From JBBEAM01 sp040882845 (GTDB lineage: Bacteria > Pseudomonadota > Alphaproteobacteria > Kiloniellales > DSM-21159), in contig JBBEAM010000007.1 in the NCBI GenBank assembly GCA_040882845.1, positions 1-64,000 of the forward strand: a stretch of DNA of 64,000 nucleotides, given 5' to 3'. Positions 1 through 6,883 of the stretch are shown here, piece by piece. The notes under the pieces are model-generated. The model worked only from the letters and a program-made list of their open reading frames with translations. It did not search any database and had not been told where the DNA came from. Every line of letters starts with the position of its first letter. Position 1 is the first letter of the stretch. The translations under genes were made by a program, and so were the position numbers.

Positions 1-302
1 GCGGCGGCGGCGGTGCCGGCGGCGATGGTGGCGGCGGCGGTGCCGGTGGCGATGGCGGCGGCGGTGGTGCCGGTGGCGACGGTGCTGGTGGCGGTGACGG
101 TTCGGGTGGCGGTTCCGGCGGCAGTGGCGGCGATGGTGCCGGCGATGGCGGCGATGGTGGCGGTTCCGGCGGCAGCGGTGGCGATGGAGCCGGCGGTGCG
201 GGCGGCGGTTCGGGCGGCAGCGGCGGAAGTGGCGGCAGCGGCGGTGGCGGTGCCGGCGGCTCGGGTGGCGGCGGCGGTTCCGGAGGTTCGGGCGGCGGCT
301 GA
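1..302 (+). CDS. Glycine-rich C-terminal tail of a truncated protein (5' end outside window)
   Basis: The frame beginning at base 3 is open from the window edge to a TGA at 300-302. It reads as about 99 residues made almost only of Gly with scattered Asp, Ser and Ala (GGSGGDG, GGAGGD, GGSGGSGG). The other plus frames give improbable Ala/Val or Arg/Cys-rich strings, and GGC/GGT codons in this frame fit a real low-complexity tail. It is not the RTX nonapeptide. Such tails occur on secreted and surface proteins, but with the N-terminus missing no function can be given. It lies on the same strand as the secreted-protein cluster that begins at 863. Confidence 0.6.
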   Translation, partial: GGGGAGGDGGGGGAGGDGGGGGAGGDGAGGGDGSGGGSGGSGGDGAGDGGDGGGSGGSGGDGAGGAGGGSGGSGGSGGSGGGGAGGSGGGGGSGGSGGG

Positions 303-862
303 CGCTACCAAACTGGCGACTGGAACGTGGGTTTCCGCGCAAGCCGGAGCTGCACTTCGGGAGTTGACGAAGCCGCAGCCCTGCCTCCTGAGGTAGAATA
401 ATTTTTGTATCTGACAGCTTCTGGAGAGCAGAAAGCGGGAAAGTAGAATGATCGAGAAGTCTTCAAATAGTCCAGAAGCAGCGGCATAAACTAAATAGAT
501 GAAAGAGCAGATACGAAATATAAACTTTTCAGCAAAGCGGCTCTCCGGCAACTGCTAACGTATTGGAGATATTGAAAATTTATTATGCTTTCTCGACGGG
601 TACTTTATAGAACTCTCTAAAATCAACGCTATTCTTTTTGAAAATTAATGTTAGGGTATTCTTAACGCGGTTTGTAATTGGCCATGGTTAATGGGGGGCT
701 GGCAAGCGAGGCTCGGTTGGAGAGCTCACCGCGGGATTGCTTCCCGGAAAATAACATCTTGGCCGCAACGACCGCGCCCAGGGACAGGGTGTCCCGAGGC
801 GCGACAGTAAAGGTGACAAGTACAATGAGCAGGTTTTTGCGCAAGGGGAAAGGAACAGACAA
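303..862. other. 560-bp intergenic region, AT-rich in its second half
   Basis: No convincing gene. Roughly 390-670 is strikingly AT-rich against about 65% GC elsewhere, which suggests a promoter/regulatory region for the secreted-protein cluster at 863, or acquired DNA. An interrupted hairpin at 349-379 (GCTGC-A-CTTCG with CGAAG-CC-GCAGC) is followed about 20 bases later by a T run at 399-405 and may end the upstream gene. A TTGAAA near 638 has no good -10 partner, so I name no promoter. A 62-codon frame at 678-866 overlaps the next start and looks spurious. Confidence 0.5.
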
Positions 863-1780
863 ATGAGACACGTCATTAAGGGAGCGGCCATCGGGCTGGG
901 GTTGCTGGCGCTTTCCGCCGGCACCGCGCTGGCTCAGGACAATGCCAATGCAAACGGTCCTGATTCGGTCATTATTCAGAATCATGGAACGTCTCCGAAC
1001 AGCGGTCAGCAGGGTGGCAATCTGCAATTGCACGACTCCACCCAGGGAACCGCTGGCGACAATTCCACCGCCATCCTCTCCGGCGACGACGTCAGCGTGG
1101 ATGCGGTTTCGGCCCAGAGCATCGGTGCGACGGCGGTCGGTGGCAACCTCACCGAGGTTGGCACCTTCGGCAATCTGGCCGACGGCGACATCGTCGAGGT
1201 CGACGGCGATCTTGCGGTCGCGACCACCGGCCATGCCGTCGAGGACGGCGCGACCACGGTCAGCGGCGGTATTGCCTTCGGCTCCGGCTTCGAAGTTGAC
1301 GACTCCTTTGCGGTGGTTGGCGGCGACGGCGCCGCACTCCTCTCCGAGGACAACAACCTGGCCGACGAGGGCTCGGCCATCGTGGTCGGCGACAGCAACG
1401 CCACGGCGACGGCGCACGACGATGCCGCAGCGGTCGGCGACACCGGCACGGCGCTCTACGTCGACAGCGGCGATGACGGCAACGTCTTCGGCAGCGACAA
1501 CGTCGTCTCCATGAACGAGCTCGACCAGGAGGTTGCCACCGACGACGGCGGCCCGATCTTCAGCGTCGGTGCCTGGACGCCGGAAACCACTGCTGATCTG
1601 GATGCAGCAGAGTCGGCTTCGAACCCGACCATCGCCACCGGCGACATTGGCGGCGCGGACAACCCCATCTCGATCAACGGGATGGCCGGCCTCAACGCCT
1701 TCCACGTCAACACCGGCGCGATGAACCAGGGCTCGATCCACGCTGTGGCCGTCTCGGCCGACAGCCTGACGCTCAATTAA
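863..1780 (+). CDS. Secreted acidic low-complexity protein 1 (putative amyloid/matrix subunit)
   Basis: 305 aa. A clear signal peptide of 24 residues ends ALA before QDNANANG. The mature chain has no Lys, no Arg and no Cys, and is dominated by Gly, Asp, Ala, Val, Ser, Thr and Asn. Three parts are shared with the next gene: an N-terminal IQNHGTS..GQQG motif (about 38-52), a central Gly/Asp-rich segment (about 165-220, ending in an ELDQE motif), and a C-terminal domain of about 45 residues with NTG..NQG ending in LTLN. An AGGAA element precedes the ATG. It is first of seven same-strand genes. I infer an exported structural subunit comparable in role, not provably in descent, to FapB/FapC. The exact function is unknown. 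Confidence 0.75.
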   Translation: MRHVIKGAAIGLGLLALSAGTALAQDNANANGPDSVIIQNHGTSPNSGQQGGNLQLHDSTQGTAGDNSTAILSGDDVSVDAVSAQSIGATAVGGNLTEVGTFGNLADGDIVEVDGDLAVATTGHAVEDGATTVSGGIAFGSGFEVDDSFAVVGGDGAALLSEDNNLADEGSAIVVGDSNATATAHDDAAAVGDTGTALYVDSGDDGNVFGSDNVVSMNELDQEVATDDGGPIFSVGAWTPETTADLDAAESASNPTIATGDIGGADNPISINGMAGLNAFHVNTGAMNQGSIHAVAVSADSLTLN

Positions 1781-1802
1781 TCGCGGCAGAGGAGTAGATA
1801 CG

Positions 1803-2753
1803 ATGAGAAAAGCATTTCTTGCGATTGCCGCGGCCACAGCGGCAACGGTTCTACTAGCCGGAACCGCATTCGCCCAGAACGTGGCGAACGAAAACGAGTC
1901 GACGACCGTGATTCAGAATCATGGCACTTCGGCGAACACCGGTCAGCAGGGCACCGGAACTCAGCTCGATAACAGCGACTCGATCGATATCGGCAGCGGC
2001 TCGACCTTCATCGAGTCGCCGAGCAATGTCGCTGTCGGGGGCACCACGGCTCAGTCGCCTGGCGCTACGGCTGTGCAGGGCAACTTCAGCATCGTTGACG
2101 GCAACTCGGCCGGCGGCAACGTCTTCGACGTCGGTGAGGACGGCGCCTATGGCGCCGATGGCGCCGTGGTGTCCGGAGCCCTGGCTGATGGCGGCGGCGT
2201 CGCCTTCGGTGAAGACTTCGACGTCAACGACGACTTCGTGGCGCTCGGCGGCAACGGCGTCGCGGCGATTGCGGCCGAGGAGCTCGTCGAGGACGGCTCC
2301 GCCCTGGTGATCGGCGATACCAACAGCACGGCGGCGGCGAATGACGGCGCGGCGGCGGTTGGCGTCAACGGCAACGCCATCGTGATCGACGACGGTCCCG
2401 ATGACGGCAACGTCATCGGCTTCAACAACACCGTCGCCATCTCCGAGCTCGATCAGGAGTACTCCGCTCCGGTGGTCGCCGGCCCTTCGGCCGACGCGTT
2501 CCTGGATGACAGCTTCAATCCGGCAACCGGCGAGACCGGAGATACCTTCAATGAGGGCTTCGGCCTGCGTGACCCCGATGGGACGCTCGTTGGCTCCAAC
2601 CAAGCCTTCGGCACCATCGAGACGGGCAACGTCGGCAACATCTCCGCCTCCGATGTGGCGGGGCTGAACGACATGTTCTTCAGCACCGGCGTCGGCAACC
2701 AGGGCCATATCGCCTCGGTTGGCGCGAACGTGGGTCCGATGATCCTCAACTAA
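1803..2753 (+). CDS. Secreted acidic low-complexity protein 2, paralogue of the preceding gene
   Basis: 316 aa. The signal peptide is 24 residues (AFA before QNVANENE). The mature chain contains one Arg, no Lys and no Cys. It parallels its neighbour along its length: VIQNHGTSANTGQQG at about 40, a central DGSALVIGDTNST...DDGNVIGFNNTV segment, then ELDQE. It also shares a C-terminal domain with TGN(V/I), a STG..NQG motif and a terminal ILN. A GAGG ribosome-binding site sits before the ATG, 22 bases after the previous stop. Tandem duplication of a subunit gene is the simplest reading, as with FapB/FapC pairs. An 11-bp-stem hairpin lies just downstream. Confidence 0.75.
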   Translation: MRKAFLAIAAATAATVLLAGTAFAQNVANENESTTVIQNHGTSANTGQQGTGTQLDNSDSIDIGSGSTFIESPSNVAVGGTTAQSPGATAVQGNFSIVDGNSAGGNVFDVGEDGAYGADGAVVSGALADGGGVAFGEDFDVNDDFVALGGNGVAAIAAEELVEDGSALVIGDTNSTAAANDGAAAVGVNGNAIVIDDGPDDGNVIGFNNTVAISELDQEYSAPVVAGPSADAFLDDSFNPATGETGDTFNEGFGLRDPDGTLVGSNQAFGTIETGNVGNISASDVAGLNDMFFSTGVGNQGHIASVGANVGPMILN

Positions 2754-2764
2754 GACATTCGGCG

Positions 2765-2790
2765 AGGGGCGGCCGTACGCGGCCGTCCCT
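2765..2790 (+). terminator. Intercistronic hairpin between subunit genes 2 and 3
   Basis: An AGGGGCGGCCG arm (2765-2775) pairs with CGGCCGTCCCT (2780-2790) around a TACG tetraloop, giving 11 pairs with one G-T wobble. No strong T run follows, only GGTTTGGACATTTTC. It could be a leaky terminator or an mRNA-stabilising hairpin that sets different levels for the subunit genes upstream and the genes downstream. Confidence 0.45.
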
Positions 2791-2846
2791 CCCGGTTTGG
2801 ACATTTTCAGTCCCGATTTTTGAAGTCGCAGCCAGGGGAGACGGCA

Positions 2847-3401
2847 ATGCGCAGCAGTTTGGTCAAGACGATCGCGTTCTGGTCGGTTGGCTTCCTGGCC
2901 GTCGCCGTCGCGACGGGACCCGTGACCGCCAACGACGAAGGAAATCCCTTCGGCACGGCTGACGTCGTCACCGAGGCGGCGCTTGGCGCGGAGCGCGGTA
3001 CCAACCACAATGAACCGGACATCACCAACAACATCGTCAACAACAATTCCAACGAGAATTCAGGCGACGTCGACGCGACCGACGGATCCTCCGCGGTTGT
3101 CGGCAATCAGAACAACACCGCCTCGGCGAGCGACAACTCGGCGGCGGCAAACAACGGCGACGCGACGGTGGTCAACGCCGACGGCAGCGAGGACTTCGTC
3201 GCCGGCAACAACAACACGGTCGGCATGGCCGAAAGCAACGGCACGATTGAGGTGACCAACTCCACCGTCGGCGACGTGGCGACGGGATCGATCAGCGATG
3301 TTCAGATGCAGGATGCCCGGGGGATCACCAGCGTCTGGTCGAACACCGGCCTGTTCAACAACATGATCAATTCCACCGTCATAAACGTGAACTTCAACTG
3401 A
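2847..3401 (+). CDS. Secreted Asn-rich protein 3, shorter paralogue (putative minor subunit)
   Basis: 184 aa from the ATG at 2847, chosen because AGGGGAG lies just upstream and the product then starts with a clean 28-residue signal peptide (VTA before NDEGN). A TTG at 2820 would add nine residues ahead of it. The mature protein is rich in Asn, Asp, Ala, Ser and Thr, with two Arg, no Lys and no Cys. It lacks the NHGTS motif of the two larger paralogues. It keeps the central GSSAVVGNQNNTASASD-type segment and the C-terminal NTG..NN domain ending VNFN. It may be a nucleator or minor fibre component, but that is inference. Confidence 0.72.
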   Translation: MRSSLVKTIAFWSVGFLAVAVATGPVTANDEGNPFGTADVVTEAALGAERGTNHNEPDITNNIVNNNSNENSGDVDATDGSSAVVGNQNNTASASDNSAAANNGDATVVNADGSEDFVAGNNNTVGMAESNGTIEVTNSTVGDVATGSISDVQMQDARGITSVWSNTGLFNNMINSTVINVNFN

Positions 3402-3451
3402 CACCACTATGAGTGTCGGGTGCATGCGCAGTTCGGGGGGCGCCGCTTAAT

Positions 3452-4774
3452 ATGGCCACATTCCGCAAATCTCTCCTGGTTGCGAGCACGGCGCTGATGC
3501 TCGCCTGGGCGTGGGAGGCCGCTCCCGCGGCGGCGGAGACGGACCAGGCGGTGCTCGAGCGGCTCAAGGCGCTGGAGGAAACGGTCGCAGCCCAGCAGGA
3601 GCAGTTGAACCAGCAGGAAGGCATCATCGCCCGGCAGCAGCAGCAGCTCAATTTCAATGACGGCGAGCTGCATCGCATGAAATCCGCCATGATCCAGTAC
3701 ATGGTTCCCGGCGGAACCGGGACGGTCACCACCGCCGGCACCGGCCTGCTCGATTCCCTGCGCGGCACCGGCACCGGCGGCACGGTTCAAGCTGCGCAGA
3801 GCGGGACCGAGCCGGGCACCGTCGGCGAGCAGCCCGAGCAGCAGCGGCCGGAAGTCGCCGCGCTCTCGGACACCGGCGGCATCCTGACCCCGCCGGGCAC
3901 CGTGATCCTCGAGCCCTCGCTGCAGTTCTCGACCTCAGAGACCGACCGCTTCTTCTTCCGCGGCGTCGAGATCATCGACACCGTGCTGATCGGTGCGATC
4001 GACGCCCGTCAGGTGCGGCGCGAAACCGCCGAGGCGGCGGTCACCGCCCGCGTCGGCATCACCGATTGGCTCGAGGCGGCCGTCAAGGTTCCATACGTCT
4101 ACCGCTCCGACGACTTCCGCGGCCTGACCCTCGGCGGCGCCGAATTCGGCGACGAGAGCGTCACCGGCTCCGGGCTCGGCGATATCGAGCTCTTCGCCAA
4201 TGCCCAGCTCTCCGACGGCCCGATCTATGTGATTGCCAACACCCGCATCAAGACGGACACCGGCAAGGGACCCTTCGATGTCGATCGCGATAGCAACGGC
4301 GTCGAGACGGAACTGGCGACCGGTTCCGGGTTCTGGGCGGTCGAGCCGAGCGTGACCTTTATCGCCCCCAGCGATCCTGTCGTGTTCTTCGCCAACCTCG
4401 GCTACAGCTTCAACTTGGGGCGCGACGTCAAAGCGGATCTCGACAGCGACACCCGCGTCACCCACGTCGATCCAGGCGACGTCGCCAAGGCAACGGTCGG
4501 CGTCGGTATCGCGCTCAACCAGAATGCTTCGCTGTCCTTCAGCTACGAGCACAACTACATCTTCCCGACCCACACCGACCTCGTGGTCGACGACGAGAAG
4601 ATTTCGGCGAAATCGGATCACGCGCACGTTGGCCTCCTGGGCATTGCCGCAACCTACCGCTTCAACGAGACCTTCAGCATCACCGGGCAGGTTCAGGTCG
4701 GCGCAACCGAAGAGGCGCCGGATATGCGCGCCGTTATCCGCGTTCCGATTACCTTAAACGGACTGCTGAAGTAG
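3452..4774 (+). CDS. Outer-membrane beta-barrel with N-terminal coiled coil (FapF-like export pore candidate)
   Basis: 440 aa from the ATG at 3452, which gives a 28-residue signal peptide (AAA before ETDQ). An in-frame GTG at 3413 would add 13 residues that spoil it. After the signal come a Leu/Gln-rich coiled coil (about 31-68, LERLKALEETVAAQQEQ), a Gly/Thr/Pro linker (about 86-140), and a barrel domain of about 300 residues opening with GGILTPPGT. That opening is typical of outer-membrane proteins filed under the MetA-pathway phenol degradation / transporter family. Alternating amphipathic strands follow to the end. Coiled coil plus barrel is the FapF layout, and the gene directly follows the subunit paralogues, so secretion of those subunits is the likely job. 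A plain porin is the alternative. Confidence 0.7.
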   Translation: MATFRKSLLVASTALMLAWAWEAAPAAAETDQAVLERLKALEETVAAQQEQLNQQEGIIARQQQQLNFNDGELHRMKSAMIQYMVPGGTGTVTTAGTGLLDSLRGTGTGGTVQAAQSGTEPGTVGEQPEQQRPEVAALSDTGGILTPPGTVILEPSLQFSTSETDRFFFRGVEIIDTVLIGAIDARQVRRETAEAAVTARVGITDWLEAAVKVPYVYRSDDFRGLTLGGAEFGDESVTGSGLGDIELFANAQLSDGPIYVIANTRIKTDTGKGPFDVDRDSNGVETELATGSGFWAVEPSVTFIAPSDPVVFFANLGYSFNLGRDVKADLDSDTRVTHVDPGDVAKATVGVGIALNQNASLSFSYEHNYIFPTHTDLVVDDEKISAKSDHAHVGLLGIAATYRFNETFSITGQVQVGATEEAPDMRAVIRVPITLNGLLK

Positions 4775-4785
4775 AGATCGGCTTT

Positions 4786-5223
4786 TTGGCCCTTCTGGCG
4801 GGAATTATAGGCGAATCGAATAGGCAACGACGCACCCTTGCTTTTTGTGCTTTTTGTCAGGTCTTTCTGACTCTATCTGCGGCGACAAGCGCCGAGGATA
4901 AGGGCATAGAGAAAATCGGTCTCTCAACCGCGGATCTCTATCGCATTTGCGCGGGACAAACGCCCGCCTGCACGGCCTACATTTCAGGCGTCATCGATAC
5001 TGCGATCCTGAATCATCACCTCTTCTCGCAGGAGCGGGATCGCGGATTCGTCGGACCAGGCCAGATAACCTTCTGTTTTCCAGAAGGGTTTCTGGAGCGT
5101 GATCCGGTGCCGCTGTTCATGGAGTTCGCTGAGGAGAACCCCGGCCGGGGAGACTTCGCGGCGGCCGAGAGCGTCATGCTTGCTATGAACGCCGGCTTTC
5201 CCTGCCCTGAAGCCGCCGAGTAG
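4786..5223 (+). CDS. Small exported Rap1a/Tai-like protein
   Basis: About 145 aa starting at a TTG, with no ATG available upstream of the hydrophobic segment. Residues about 15-36 resemble a signal peptide (RQRRTLAF...SAATSA). The mature part has paired cysteines (YRICAG..PACTAYISGVIDTA) and a late proline/cysteine motif (FPCPEA), the pattern of the Rap1a immunity-protein domain family. Members are small periplasmic proteins, some protecting against type VI amidase effectors, but many sit in unrelated loci. Here it lies 11 bases after the barrel gene, so an accessory role in the same export system is as likely as immunity. Start uncertain. Confidence 0.6.
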   Translation: MALLAGIIGESNRQRRTLAFCAFCQVFLTLSAATSAEDKGIEKIGLSTADLYRICAGQTPACTAYISGVIDTAILNHHLFSQERDRGFVGPGQITFCFPEGFLERDPVPLFMEFAEENPGRGDFAAAESVMLAMNAGFPCPEAAE

Positions 5224-5349
5224 CGGCAAGAACATAATCTTTCCGCTTAGCGGCAAAGTCAGTCAAGGCCGGGCAAGATACACAATAAGGATGACCCGCT
5301 TGAAGATTCCTCGTATACTCTTCGTTAAGCATGCTCGAAAGGGCTTATA

Positions 5350-6069
5350 ATGCTGTTTTACGGAAAGTTTTTGGTGCGAATTGGGGCCGTCTTCGCGGCC
5401 GCAGTTCTTTGCCTGCAGGCCACGCCGAGCGAAGCCGGCGAGACGCGTGTCACCGTGGGCGGCGGCAGCTTCAACGTCCCGGTCCAGAGCATGCGGGAGG
5501 CCCGCTTCTCGCGTATCGTCCTGCAGCGCTACGACTTCAGCTGCGGATCGGCCGCCTTGGCGACCCTGCTGAGCTATCACTACGATCGCCCGGTCAGCGA
5601 GCGCGAGGTCTTCTTCGAGATGTGGAAGGCCGGCGATCAGGAAGCGATCCGTACCAAGGGCTTCTCGCTGCTGGACATCAAGAAGTACTTGGCGAGCCTG
5701 GGTCTGCCCTCCGACGGCTTTCGCGTCGGTCTCGACAAGATTGCCGAGGTCGGCGTGCCGATCATCGCCCTGATCGATCTGAATGGCTACCGCCACTTCG
5801 TCGTCGTCAAAGGGATTCGCGGCAATTCCGTGCTCGTCGGCGATCCGGCGATCGGCCTGAAGGTCTGGTCGATCGAGGAGTTCGAGGCGATGTGGAACGG
5901 CATCGCCTTTGCGATCCGCTCCGAAGGCGATCTGGCGAAAGCGAACTTCAACCGGGCCGAGGATTGGCGCGTGAAGGAGCAGGCCCCGGTTTCCAGCGCC
6001 GCGGCGCGCGACGCCGTCAGCGCGCCGCTCAACCTCGGTTTACCCATTCCAGTAGGGGAGCAGTTCTGA
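5350..6069 (+). CDS. Periplasmic C39-family peptidase (FapD-like)
   Basis: 239 aa. Residues 1-30 form a signal peptide. The papain-like C39 signature is complete: Gln59 (oxyanion hole) and Cys65 in LQRYDFSCGSAA, His149 in GYRHFVVV, and Asp165 in VGDPAIG. Unlike bacteriocin ABC exporters there is no attached transmembrane or ATPase domain, so this is a free-standing exported protease, as FapD is in the Pseudomonas amyloid operon. C39 enzymes cut after double-glycine sites, and the next gene, one base downstream, encodes a protein with exactly such a site. The pair is probably translationally coupled. Confidence 0.85.
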   Translation: MLFYGKFLVRIGAVFAAAVLCLQATPSEAGETRVTVGGGSFNVPVQSMREARFSRIVLQRYDFSCGSAALATLLSYHYDRPVSEREVFFEMWKAGDQEAIRTKGFSLLDIKKYLASLGLPSDGFRVGLDKIAEVGVPIIALIDLNGYRHFVVVKGIRGNSVLVGDPAIGLKVWSIEEFEAMWNGIAFAIRSEGDLAKANFNRAEDWRVKEQAPVSSAAARDAVSAPLNLGLPIPVGEQF

Positions 6070-6070
6070 G

Positions 6071-6799
6071 ATGTCGAAGCTCAGGATCGGAATCGCCATG
6101 TGTCTTGCGGCTGGCGGGGTCTATCTCCTTGCCGGCGCACGCAATGCGGAAACGGCGCTCCCGCCCTCGCCCTTCCCGGAGGCCGATATCGTCTCCGATG
6201 CGCAGCTTGCGGACCTGCGAGGAGGCTTCTCGATCTCGACGCTGCCGGGCATTTCCTTCAATTTCGGCATCAGCGTGATGACCTCCTTCGATGCGCCCGA
6301 TCTTCCAGGGATGCCGACGCTGAACATCGAGACGAACCTCTACTTCGAGGATAACGGCGACAGTCCGAATGTGCCGACCGTCGGATACGTTACCAGCACA
6401 ACGACGAGCACGACGGCAAGCGGCAGCGAGGTTCTAAACGACTCCGAGCATCAGAACGTCGATTTCAGCCAAATGACCTTCACCACCGAGAACACTATCA
6501 AGGTGATCGGTGACAATCTGATCATTGATTCGAATGCCGGCTTCGGCGATCTCGAAGAGGTCCCCGACGCCGGTCTGGCGGAGGAGACGCCCAATCTCGT
6601 CCTGCTCAACAGCTTCAATAACGAGCTCATCGCCAACGTCATCTCGAACACCCTGAGCGGCGTTTCGATCACCCAGGTGACGACGGTGAACATCGACCTG
6701 ACGGGCCATGCGACTCTCAAGGAGATGCTGCCCTCCAGCGGCGTGAGCAACCTTCTCCAGTCGATCGACAACAGCGTGTTGAGGGGCATTTCCAACTAA
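6071..6799 (+). CDS. Exported protein with double-glycine cleavage site (probable substrate of the adjacent C39 peptidase)
   Basis: 242 aa. GGGGAG lies about ten bases before the ATG, and only one base separates it from the peptidase stop. A hydrophobic export segment spans about 5-22. It is followed by VSDAQLADLRGGF (41-53), which matches the double-glycine leader pattern of hydrophobic positions before GG. The rest is Ser/Thr/Asn-rich with predicted beta-strand character (IKVIGDNLIIDSN, ITQVTTVNIDL) and no Cys. I do not recognise the family. It could be a fibre component, nucleator or chaperone that is matured by the C39 enzyme after reaching the periplasm. Confidence 0.65.
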   Translation: MSKLRIGIAMCLAAGGVYLLAGARNAETALPPSPFPEADIVSDAQLADLRGGFSISTLPGISFNFGISVMTSFDAPDLPGMPTLNIETNLYFEDNGDSPNVPTVGYVTSTTTSTTASGSEVLNDSEHQNVDFSQMTFTTENTIKVIGDNLIIDSNAGFGDLEEVPDAGLAEETPNLVLLNSFNNELIANVISNTLSGVSITQVTTVNIDLTGHATLKEMLPSSGVSNLLQSIDNSVLRGISN

Positions 6800-6883
6800 C
6801 GAGGATCGCCACCCGCTGTAAACGAGTGTGTTTTCCCACGACGGCCGCCTCTCTGCACCACCGCCTGCCTTATCTGGACTCGC

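Noticed and set aside
13..396. 127-aa Ala/Val/Met-rich open frame at the left edge
   Set aside because: It is a frame shadow of the Gly-rich coding frame that ends at 302. Repetitive GGC/GGT codons read in another frame give Ala/Val.
349..405. Firm terminator call after the Gly-rich gene
   Set aside because: The hairpin is interrupted and the T run is 20 bases away, so it is mentioned only as a possibility.
678..866. 62-aa frame overlapping the start of the first secreted protein
   Set aside because: No ribosome site or family look. It only shares an ATGA with the real start.
4786..5223. Type VI immunity protein reading of the Rap1a-like gene
   Set aside because: No amidase effector or type VI genes in the window. 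Context favours an accessory role in the adjacent export cluster.
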